This document shows positions 35,040-46,600 of a DNA stretch of 64,000 bases, piece after piece; position 1 is the stretch's first letter; each line of letters starts with the position of its first letter. Under the pieces are notes generated by a model, which saw only the letters and a program-made list of their open reading frames with translations, did not search any database and was not told the origin of the DNA. Where the stretch lies: the NCBI GenBank assembly GCA_017506865.1, contig JAFCMP010000522.1, forward strand, positions 496,001 through 560,000, in the 5' to 3' direction. A program made the translations under genes and the position numbers. Source of the stretch: Tribonema minus. Its lineage: Eukaryota > Sar > Xanthophyceae > Tribonematales > Tribonemataceae.

Positions 35040-36370
35040 TAGTGCTCACCGGGCCAATGCACCAGCACTTGTGTAGCTGAAACACAGTGTAAGACACTTC
35101 CCTTCCGCCGCCCCACCCCTCCGCCTTCGTAGCAGCCTGATAGTCTGATGACTCCAGGAATAAGCCGTATGCCTCTGCAGCGCACCCTTGCAGGAAGCTG
35201 GGCTGCATTCTGGTGCTTGCTGTCCTTCTTGACGTCGCTGATGTTTCCGTTTCCATGGCTGACCTCCTCGCTGTGCCAAAACTCGACGATGATCGCAACC
35301 ATTGCCTCGCTAAGCTTGTCGGTTCTAGTCTGCCGCTGCAAAAAGAGGTACTGGTCAGCTTCCAGTGCATCCTTCGCCGAGATGTCATCTGCATGCGCAG
35401 CTGTACACCGCTCCCGCACATCTGCGACAGCCGTGCTGTTGTTGCCAATGTGGCGCGCATACCACGCATTGGGCATGTTGCTCGCCTCCCCGCATTCTCC
35501 ACCACAGCGGCCATGACTGTCGCAAGCGCGTGCCGTCCAAGCTCTGAGTCCTTCCCCGCCTTCAGCATTGGCATTATTCCAGCGACATTGCCGAGCACGC
35601 TAAATGCTGTCTTGTCCAGCTCTGCCGGCTGCAAGCCCAGTTCGGCACGCCAGTCGTCGTCGGCGAGGGCAGCTTGCATCGTTTCCCGTGGCACCTGCAC
35701 CAAAAAGCCAGGCAATAGTTGTGTTAACGCTGATGCGTACGTACTGGCAATAGTACTGCGGCACGCAATGCAAAGCGATGAACGCCAGACACAGCAACGC
35801 ACCGCAAGTCAAGATAAGTCAAGACTGATGATAGTGACGGTGATGGCATCGTAGAGAGCAACTTGTTGGTACGGAGACGGAACACTTAGCTGCAAGGCCA
35901 TGTTTTCTTACCTGGCGCCCGCCAATGTTTACCATGGGACCACAATAGCTGCCGGCGGCGCCCCAGGTGTCGCGCCGCTCCGTAGCGTGGGTAGCTGGCT
36001 GCCTTCCAAGAAAGTACTTGGAGCCGCACGTCATCCTCAGGCGTGTCGCGGCGTTCCCGGCTCGCCGACAGCTGCTGGCAAATCACATCCCACCGATAAG
36101 AGTCTATTGCGTCGTGAGTGCGGTCGACGGTCCTTGAAGAATGGTCGCCGTTCGTGCCGATGAAGCGCCACTTTACGCACACCCTGGCGTCGGCGCTGCT
36201 GCTGCTGCCAGGCAGCTTCTGGAACTTGATGCGTTGAACCACAGGGAGATCATCCTCAAGATAGGGCGCTCGGCCGGCAGCCCAGGCCTACGCTGCTGCT
36301 GCCATGCTGATTCAAAAAGTGAGGAAAAGCGCCTTGCCTGCAGTGAGAGACAGTGACTCCAGATCAGCAT
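35040..36370 (-). pseudogene. Decayed transposase-like gene, two exons
   Basis: Exon 1 (about 36340-35915) follows a CTGCAG acceptor. After a frameshift it reads QRIKFQKLPGSSSSADARVC and RWDVICQQLSASRERR, and it ends at a GTAAGA donor. Exon 2 starts at about 35698 after GGTGCAG with VPRETMQAALADDDWRAELG, then AGIMPMLKAGKDSELGRHAL. After a second frameshift it gives AWYARHIGNNSTAVADVRER and IIVEFWHSEEVSHGNGNISD, followed by VKKDSKHQ, and after a third AAEAYGLFLESSDYQ. The FW..eeVS....n.sDVkk motif followed by EAY.lFles fits a protein family seen in many copies in algal and invertebrate genomes, probably a transposase or element ORF (from memory). With three frameshifts it is unlikely to be functional as written. 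Confidence 0.45.
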
Positions 36371-37352
36371 GTGAGGAAAGGTGCTGGTTATGACACCCCC
36401 AAATCCAGGGCGCTGATCACGAATCCGGGCTGTACTTTACCTGAGAAGCACGTGTTGCCTGCCATTCGAGACCGCCACCCCTCAAAAACTCATGATCCAA
36501 CACCCTCTCCCAGCTTCTCGACTGACCACACAGGGCAGCAGCGCATTCGTGCTGCAGCGGCAGCCGCTGCTTATGAAGGTGCGCAAGGCTCCCTTTCGGT
36601 GATTGTCTCAGCGCACATGACGCAGGCACAAAGAACAGAGGGGACAACAATCGTCGATGTCTGAGCAGGCACCACACCGCCGCCTTCAGGCATCCTGTTC
36701 GCCGTTACAATGCTGTACATACCTACCTTGTGGAACAGCCTCAAGAACACGGCGTGGACATCACACGCCATCGCTGCAAGCTGCCAGCTGCGACCATCAC
36801 CCCACACGCATAGGTGAGCTTTCCGCAAAGATTGTGTTGCACTACCCACAATGCGTGCTTAGAGGCATCATCCGACAGTAAGCAGAAGCTGGAGGCAGCG
36901 TGGGCTGGAAGCAGCCTGATGGGCGCAAGTGCGTTCTGCTGAACACTCTTAGCGGCGGAGCGTTCAACACACTCCTGCAATTATGCCAGGTAGGCAGCAG
37001 GGCTCACGTGGGATCGGCTCTGGTGCAAAGCTGAAGCTTCGGCTGAAGCAGCTGGTAAGGCGTGTTAGTGCTGCCCATTCCTTTGTTCCCGCCGCTGCTG
37101 CCTCCCCGCCTTGCAGTTTATGCACATGACAAATGACGTTTTCCTCAGTGATTGGCGTTAACATACCGGACCCGCACACAATTGGTGACGATGATCATCG
37201 GGCGATCCTGATCTGGTGTTGGTCAGCGCGAAGCTGATCGGGCGGATGTCATAACAGCAACTGATGGACTTTGGCTGTCCCGCTTAAAGATCAACTGTGC
37301 TGATGTGCTGCTGTTTTCATGGTCTTACAGGTGGACTCACTGGCTAGCTGAT
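36371..37352. other. Upstream region of the kinase gene; possible minus-strand exon
   Basis: A minus-strand coding-like segment at about 36735-36815 (VWGDGRSWQLAAMACDVHAV) ends at a GTAGGTA donor and may be an upstream exon of the transposase-like gene. On the plus strand, an acceptor-like TCTTACAG at 37323-37330 lies 22 bp before the ATG at 37353, so the kinase gene may have a 5' untranslated exon here. No TATA element was identified. Confidence 0.35.
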
Positions 37353-37647
37353 ATGGCTGAAGCAGGTGCCACCACTGCTGCTGCTGCTGGCGGCGGGCCA
37401 CCTGCTGCTGCGCTGAGCGTGATCGATGCTCAGATACAGAAGACGGATGACCGCCTTGACAAGGTCGACCAAGCCATCGAAGCCATTTACATCGCAAGGC
37501 AAGCAACCCCACCTGTGGTTTTGCCGAAGTATGAGAGCAAGGAGGAGCAGAATGAGGCGCTTCGTGAGCAGAAGGCGCACAAGGAGCGTCTGCTGGGCAT
37601 CCTGAAGGATCTCACCTCCCAACGGGCACAGGCACAGGCGCAAGCAG
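37353..37647 (+). CDS. Kinase gene exon 1: coiled coil
   Basis: The ATG opens MAEAGATTAAAAGGGPPAAA. Heptad-rich helices follow (DAQIQKTDDRLDKVDQAIEA, then EALREQKAHKERLLGILKDL). The exon ends at CAAGCAG/GTGGGTG in phase 1 and joins 38053 (ctag/CACGAGC) as ARAFNQKLCSESVRSDL. Many such kinases start with a short low-complexity leader and a coiled coil. Confidence 0.65.
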
Positions 37648-40600
37648 GTGGGTGGGCTTACAGCTGGTGTGTACCTCCCGCATGCACACGTATGGGAGTA
37701 TTGGACCAGCCCTGTAGCTTGCCATGCACAGGCAACTGGTATCTGAAATGGCACACTGGTGGCATGGCTTAAGCGACGAAGGACGCTTGTCCCAACTGCA
37801 TCTGCCTTGTTTCAAGTTATTCATACTGAGGCATTCAGCAAGCTACCTGAAGTACTCTGAATTATCTGTGTTCACAGCAGCATGTCACCTGTGCTGGCTG
37901 ATATTGCATTGTATGGAGGCCAGCACAGCGCGGTATGCACCCACTGTTTTTGTTGTACTGCTGGCACAATCAAGCGTCAGATTACTATTGCAGCAGAGCA
38001 GCACATCTGAACGGCATGTCCTAGACGTCTGCAGCAGTACTGTTGCAGCTAGCACGAGCTTTTAATCAGAAGCTGTGCAGTGAGAGCGTGCGCAGTGACC
38101 TGGCGGCCAGAGACCTGTATCACTTCAAGGCCATTCAGCGCTTGACATTTGACCAGCTGGTCAGTGCGGGCTTCACGCAGGGTGTGGCGCGCACTCTTAA
38201 GACCACCTTTCCTGATGCAGGTACATGCGACATCATAGCTGTCAGGTGCAGTGCAATCTATGCACTATACTCAGCATTTATGTCCTAATGTCCTTCGATT
38301 TCAAGGCAACCCTCCACGTCCAGGCAACCTCTCCGCGGCTATTGTAAACAATCCATGTACTCTTTCCGAAGCCATCGTAGCATTGGTGCCTGTACTGTCG
38401 CATGTGGCCTGCTGCACGATAGCGCGTTTACCAAGGCTGCTTATGCTGTTCACGACGTACTTGCATGCTTGTCACATATGCAGGCGGCGCACACCTTGAT
38501 TCATGGTAATGGCTCACCTTTTGTGGTGCGCTCTCTGCGCATTTGACGTAAACACCACGTGTGATCACGCTCTCAGGGGCTTTGCAGAATACGTGTACAT
38601 TGTTGACTCAGTGCTGTGATGTCGGCTGACCATTATTATCATAAAAGAAACTGCATATTTTGGGCTGCCCATGTTGACATCGTTTTTGGTCTGAAGTCAA
38701 CGGGCGCTTTGTGTCACCCATGCATGTTAGCTTGTCTCGCATGTTGAGGCAATGGCACTACAGGCCTGCTCACATCAACTTTGTTCACATTAGATTCCGA
38801 ATAATGTAATGTTCACATGAGATGAGTGGGTCATGTGTCATTTTCGTTAGCTGCAAGTATGAGAGGATTGGCATGGTAGCATAAAGTGCAAGCGTTGCAG
38901 AACAGGCAACAACACAGAAAACGGAATTAAGACAAAAGCGCTGTTGTAGTTGCAGGTTGGAGCCTGCCACGCGTGGCAGCTGCTCAGCAGTAGCAGCAGC
39001 GGCTACATGTAGTGTCAGTCACTCATCACCATCAGCTGGTCTGCCGACATCCCTTGCGAAGAGCACCTGAACCCAATGGCCACCATACTGGGTAGTATAC
39101 ACGCTACACTATGAGGTGGAGAACACGTCAAAACCTGAGTACAGCATGAATTAAAATGTATAGAGTTCATAAGCTTTGTACCTATAAGCGTGTATATAAT
39201 GTATGACGTATCAAAGCGCATTTATATACGCGTCATACTCTCGGCACAACCCTAGCTGTAAGTGACACAGTTGCTAACATGATGTCATAACTCTTGGGTG
39301 GCTCATGCGATTGGATTTGGTCATTGCTGTGCACTAGATTTCGGCGTGCATAAGCTAGCGCCGGTCACTGGCTTCATTTGCTGCATGCTGCCAAGTTGTC
39401 GTCAACTGTCCAGGTCCCTACCTCATGTGCACCTGGTCACCACAATGTTGCATCATTTTGCTGCTGTCGAGTGAGCGTCCCTGAACCTTGTTTCTGGGCT
39501 TGTGTGTTGCGTAGCATCATGTGGCTGCTGGCGCATTGGGCCCACTTTCCCACCTGCTGCTGGCTTGCCCCTTTCATTACAGCTTTCCTCTGCAAATGCT
39601 GGTGTATATGTGCTGTTTTAAGCAGAGTCATCAAGGCTTGTTGTGCTGTGGCTTGCAATCTCTTGTTGTACGTACACACCGTGCGCATTAATTGCTTATC
39701 TCATGCCCTGCCGTCTCCCTCTGCCTCTTGCCTTGTCTGTCTTTATCCTCAGGTGCTGTGCAAGCCAGAGCTGGCGCTGGCGGTGCCATGGCTGCAGGTG
39801 AGATGGTTGTTGTATGCTTCGCATATGTTCTTGTGTTGCCCTGCGGAGGTTGGACATGGCGCACTGACCGTCACCTGTACCCTGGAGGTCTTGTTTGGTG
39901 GGCAGCATAAATTTACAGGGGCACAGCGTAGTGCACGTTCGCAAGGATGTGTTGCATGCGCTCTCTCGCCAGTACTGTGTCCTGGGTGAATGCTTGCAGT
40001 GCACATCTGCTGAAGATGCACAAAGTTCAGTAAATTCTTCAGTCGCGAGTAGTGGAGAAGCGTCATCCTTTGTACAAAACACCCCTACTAATGTTTGATC
40101 AAACTTGGTGAACGTTCCGTGGATGCATCATAGCAGTTTGTCGACTGTTGGACGGTTTGGGTACATGTTTGTGGTCAGCTTTTATGTCTTTCAATTGTGA
40201 GTATCTGAGAGTGTTGTCTTTAGCCCAGAACTCTTTTGTCGCTGTAATCTGAAGTTGTGCAACGATTTTTGTGTCCAGTTGTTCAGTTTGTGTAATGAAG
40301 AGCAGACTGTCGTCGAAGGTGTACACATTCCCTTAGTGAATGTGAGTGTCCACATGTACTCACCTGTCCCCGCCGCTGCGGAACCTAATGCGTCTCCATG
40401 TGCTGCTGGCAGGTGTTCAAGGTGCAGGTGTGGCTGGTGGTGGTACATCGGCAGTTGATGCGGACGCAGGTGAGCCAGAAAAATGCTTTAAAGTTTGAGT
40501 GTCGCCCAGCGTAGTGTTCGCAACAATACAAGTGGGCAACGCAGGATTGGAGTTACCGCTGGGGCAGCGGCAGAGCTCTGTTGGAAAATGACCAGTACAG

Positions 40601-43600
40601 GGCAACAAGGTGCAGTACATGCAGTCACATGTGTTTTGGCTGGCGCTCCTGGACTGCTTGATTACATGTGCCAATGTATGTCAGAGCACCTTGCTTTTAC
40701 ATTAAGTCTGTCTGGGAGTATGGCCAGCACGTCACTTGCTGTCGTAGCAGTGCTGATGCTGAGGGACAATCTATGCCGACTTTGTGACTAGAGGGTGCGC
40801 ACCCTCATCACAGTTGTTGACATCCTTATTCTGGAGGGCGTGTGCGTTTTGAGGTCTAATTGTGCCATCTCTGCCTATCTATGCTTGTTTTTGAGCGCTA
40901 CATGAAAAGCATGGACCAAAGTGTCCTGCTGCATGGTGAAATCTGGGCACAATAACATCTGCATCACAAACGCACACCCAGCAGCATAATAACAAGAATT
41001 AAGCAGCACGAGGTTTAGCAGCATGCACTGCGTGGTAATCTACTATCGGCAACAAGGACCAGATGCTAGCGACGTCCAGGCGCAGTTTACCGCGGTGTAC
41101 CTGGGCTATGTCTCACATGGGCACCGATCCGCAGTTTCACCTCACATGGATAACTATCTGGAGTTTCATAATGCAAGCATGTGCTGCTTGTCGCGCATGC
41201 TTAGGCATGCCATGTATCTGGTGCATTGCGGTCCCGCCCTCACCCTAACTTTGCATGCATCATTAACTGTTTTGTCCTCTATGACGGCCAGTCTGTGGCA
41301 GTTACCACTTGACAGGTTCTTGATTGCTTCTCATGGTGATGAATGGGTACCCGTGTCTAAAGCTTGACGGCAAAACTGCTGCTGATGCATGCATGACTAA
41401 AGTGTGGCAATATTTGTTCATGGAGCTAGTCATCAATCGCGCTGTCCCCAATCAGTTTTTCAATCACTGATGCACATGTAACCACACGCTCCTGAATTGT
41501 AGGCCTAGACTGTGAGTGAAGCAATAGGGTGTTTCCTTGTATTTTGAATTGCCAATCAACCAGTCCACAGCAGCACATGATAAGTGTGGTGCAGCTGATG
41601 CCGGGCGCCTGAGCGGCATATGGTTCCATCAAGGGTTTGGTCACATCTGCATTCCGTGAAATCATGGTGTGGGTTGATTCAATTGCCAGCACTAACGTCA
41701 GAAATGATGATATTGCAGGCATGATGGCTGACGATCGTGATGCATAGCTTGTAGCATGTGCGCACATGCTGCAGCCTTTCAGCAGCAGTTTGCTTTGTTT
41801 GCCATTCTACGTGCAGATCTGACAGACAACTTCTGTGCAAAGTTGTTCCTGCCACCCGAGCCGCCGCCATTTGAGGCCTTGAAGGCCATCTTTGGCGCAG
41901 GGCTTTGTGACAAAGAGGGCACCAGGGTGAAGCTGCCGGTCCAAGATATGGTATGCCGCGGGCTGGTGCGGCAGCATGCGAGCCTGTCCGAGTTTATCGA
42001 GCCAGTCAGTGCGAGTCAAGCAGTCAATCTGTCCGTGCATGTTACGGCAGCGCTTAAGTGCCTTGTGAAAGAGGTAACGAGCGAGCTCAGCCTTGCAGGT
42101 CAGTGCACGCTCTTGGTAATAAAACATCTAGAAACCAGCACAGTGTTTCAAGCTAGCTGTGCACGGGATGCATGACTGCTTATGTGGGTGGCATATGGCT
42201 GAGCTTGTGCGTTGTGAGACTTCCTCTGTGACATAATATTAGGCAGTTGACTTTGCGCTAGAGAAATACAATGATCAACAGTATCATTGCCATATGGTCT
42301 GCATGTGTACGTTGCAGACAATTTCGAGAGAGTTCTTATGCACGAATCAGTTTGGAAACAATCAGTTCAGACGCACCCGAAAAACCGGCAAACTGCAAAT
42401 TATCAAGTGGCATTTTTGTCAACACACAGCACACCGCAAGCATACATGAGCTATGGACCGCAGGGTTAGGGTTTACAAAGGAAGTTTGGGTTTGGGTTAG
42501 AGTTGGGGTCACAATCTAGGGGTAGGGTTAGGACTCATGGTTAATCGTAACCTTAAGGCTAGGTTGGGGGGTAGTGTTAGGGTTAGGGCTAATCAAACTC
42601 TAACGATCACCCTAGGGCTAACTCTAACCCTAATCTGTGCAATCTGAGCTCAGGTGGCTGCTGCGACCTTTCGTTTTGACGCTGCTAGTGCTGAACTGCT
42701 GCTTCAGCTACTGGCCGCCAACGGCACTGCAGCACCAGTAGCGGCAGCACTTCTCATCATCCTACTTCTCACGCATTTGCCAGATGCTGTTGTGCTGACT
42801 GCCTGCCTGCCTGCTTGTTGCCGGAGAGCTCTCAGAACCAGTTCAAAAACCTTAAACGTCTGTAGTCGCACGGGCATCTGTTTAAAATCGTAGGCGTCAC
42901 GACAAACGATGTTGTCGCACGGGCATACGTTTATAGTCGTAGGTATCACGTTAAGACTTGGCTTAGATTATACAGTGTTGATTGCCTGTGGGTTGCGATC
43001 ACTGCTTGATCAAAGCAGCTTTTCCTTCTGTGGATACCTGTGATGGCACGTTGCTTCTGTAGCATACTACTGCAAAAGCATCAATTGCCTCATCCCAAAG
43101 CATCCGCCCCTGCCACTCTGCATTGACCTGAACAAGGCGGACAGCTTGTAGACTGTATGCTCATGCCCATCACCGGTGGCGCTGATGATGTCACCCTTCT
43201 CTCTCCACTCTATTTTGGTTGTAATTTCAGGTGCAATCGATCGATGGCTGAACCCGATCAGCGACATCATCTGTGGCGTCAAGCACATGTCCGTCAAGCG
43301 CAAGCGCGATTGCAGCGAAGTGTCAATCACGCTCAAGACCCTTCGTCCGGACCTGTTTTGGCTTGTCGGAGGCACTTTGCTTTTCAAGGGGGAGGATAAG
43401 ACGCTGGAGGAAGACATGCTTTTGGCAGAGGCAGATCTTCTCAAGAAAATGGCGGACTGGGACTGCAATTATCACGGGAAGGTGCGTTCCAGCACAACCT
43501 ACACTTTCCCTTGTTTTGTGGAGCCCTACCAGCCAAAGATGAGCAGTGAAATAACTCAAATCAATGCACCTACAGTAGAAAGCTAGAGAAACTGGAAGTG

Positions 43601-46600
43601 CGTCAAAATGCTGCGAGCCGACGCAAGTCCTATCCTCTGACTACTGCTGCTACATGACAAGTATGCACATTATTCGTATTCCTCAAGTCTTGGCACTTCC
43701 AACCTGGTATTATTTCGCTTGTAACGCCGCAGTGCTGGGGCTGCAATGGCTGGGTCGTTTCGTCTATGCGCTATTTGCACTAGGGTGTAGGGTTGGCTTT
43801 CCCACGTTCCGTTTCTGATACGTGAATGCGAAAGACGTATCCGAGATTCACGTTAAAGTTGTTGGGCCCTTCAAGCCCGTATTTTGCCGTATATGGCTGT
43901 CTTTTCATAGCAGCGCGCTCATCTCTAGTCGCTGCAGCAAAAGCAGCTACAGCAACCTGTCCAATGCTGATCTGGCTTCTTGACACCAGCAGGCGCACTT
44001 CTAGTACAGGCAGAGGAGAGTGCTTGATTTTTCGGACATTGTTTTTGGGTGCTGTTGCTGCTGCTACTTGTACTCAACAGCCTGCATTCTCTGTGCTGTG
44101 CTGTGCTGCTCTGCTGCTGTCAGCACCCTGCACACTCTGTAGCTCCCTGCCGCATTGCGAGCAGTAGCACAACCGCAGCATCAAAATATCCTCGCCAAAA
44201 TTTCGGGCAGAATCTGACGTAAGAGTAAACATGTGGCGATGCCCGCTGCTGGCTGCTGTTGCTCTGCCGCAGCAGCAATATCGCGTTGCGTTTCACAACC
44301 AGCTCTCAGAAGCCTCATGATGATTTGGGCACAGCAGCACAGCCAGCAGCAGCAGCAGCACAACACGCAGCAGCAGCAGATGCTGCTCTGGTTGCTCTGC
44401 TGCCGCTCCTGTTTATTACGCGCACGATGGAATTTAAAGCTGGCTAGTGTGGCCAGGGCTCTCCAGAAGCAAGCTTGTACATGAATGAAAGCGAATAAAA
44501 CAAGGCAGGGTTCTGTTGGTCTGTTTTGTGTGGGAGCAGTCTTTGAAGTCAAACACAAACCGAATTTGACATCCGTTGTCACAGCAAACACTCAGCCAGC
44601 AAAGCTGCACATAGAGCGCAGAAGTGTGTGGGAAGCAGGGCATTGCGTGGACGTGTTACCAATGTCAGTGCAGCGGTAGCTACCATGTATGCACTCATCC
44701 CATACACAGCACTGGTGTTAGGTCTGGTTTACTTTGCTCATGGCACCATGCGCCGTGGTGGTGGCAACGTAGACCGTGCACACTTATCACCCTTACCTGG
44801 ATAGCTGCTTTCAGGTGCAATACCTACAATGTAACGTCTGTAATTGAAGGTACAGATAGCTTGTGCGAGTGGCGTGAGCTTGACCCCAAATGCCACAACA
44901 GACGTACATTTGTGCAGGGGGCAAAGTTGCGTTTGTTATCAGAGTGAACGATACTGCTGTTGATTTTTGTATGAACAAGGCACGCTCTAATGGACAAAGA
45001 AGGATTCAAAAGTGACAAGTAGGAGCAGCTCAGCCCAGTATGGGCCCCAGGGCCTCTTGTTGGCACAAAACTAACAGTTCTTCAGTGTGTTCGTGTCCGG
45101 GTCTGCGTTGCTGTATGCACTGCCATTGTTGTGCTTCAAACACATTCGAATTTATGGGACAAGATAATCACGGGAAGTGGTTGTATTGCAGATATGTCTT
45201 GTCAAATACGGATTCGAAACACGTACAAAAAAAATATGGCCATGATATGTATTTTGTACTTTATTATTATGAGGCTTAGGTCCACAACCCCTTGGTCTCT
45301 CACCAGTGAACGCAAATCGTCAGCTTGTTGCACCACATGCCATCACTGATGGCATATTGACTCTTTCAAACACGCTGCACAAGGAGCTACACCTCCAACA
45401 GCCAACTCCCCCCACCTTACACCCCCCAAGGCTACAGCTAAGCTGTCTCCCCACAACCAGACCCGTATTTTGTACTACTACGTGTTTGACATCTCAATAT
45501 ACAGTTTTGGGCAACCGTGCAACGTGCTTGAGTTACCTATGAAACAAGTAGATAAAGATTCTTCAGATATGTGTCGGCATCGTCATGTTTTTGACAGTTG
45601 TTAAGGTACAGTGCCAGTTCCCACTGCCTGTGCATATGGCACTCTTGATGCCAAGGTTCATGGCTCGCCATGCAGCAGCAGCAACTTGAATGCAACTGAT
45701 GGCCTGCAGTGAATGTTTTGTGATCTTCCACTTGAGTTTGTTGGTTTAAGGGTTGCCAGAAAGGGTCAGTGTCTTACCGAATTGATGATAGAACCATTTG
45801 GGTGTGGGGGTGTCTAATGCAAAAATAGGTTGCTCCTAGCATTTCAGCTTTCCAGGCGCTCGCTTCACTGAAGGCACTATCAAGTCTGTGCTGAGCAGCC
45901 CATCAGGCAATGTTATGTCCAGATATGTCCTTACACACTGTAGATTATATCGCAATTGCAATTGTGATGACTACAGGCTAAGATTTGCACTGTCGCTGAC
46001 CTTGGTTTCATAGGTGGAGTATCTTTTGTGCTATGCAGCTGCTGGCACTTGGATCAGGTTCTGTGCCTTGAAGCGCGGCGACAAGTCGCAAGTCTACCGC
46101 CTGGGGTCGTGCAACCTCTCGACGGAGGTGGGCATGCTGCAGGCCATCGGAATGTTGATCCTCGCCACAGGCATCGTGTGCGCTCAGCGTGAGCACCTGG
46201 CCGACACGCACTACGTGCTCGGTGCCAAAGTGGAGCGCGATAACGGCACTACGATCACTTGGATGGACAACTTCGTCAACAAGCGCATCAACCTGGAAAC
46301 ATACAAGAACACCAACGCGAGGGAGATCACCAACGCCAGGGCGAAGGATCTGGGAAAGCTCTACAAGGCGGCTGCTCAGTGCCCTTTCCTGATTCATGCG
46401 CTGCAGCCACCGAAGGTCATTGAGCAGACCTACTCCGTCAACCTCTGTCCGCTGGGGAGGGCCCTCTCTTCAGCTCCTGCACTGCCTGAGTCCCTGCAAG
46501 CGGTCACGAGGTATGGTCAACAATACTGCTGTTACTTACAACTACTCCACTGCACAGTTCATGCTGTCAAATACGCTGAGTGTTTGCATGTTTGTGAGCG

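Noticed and set aside
42440-42650. True telomere or chromosome end
   Set aside because: The repeats are degenerate, only about 180 bp long, switch orientation, and have coding exons on both sides, so this is interstitial.
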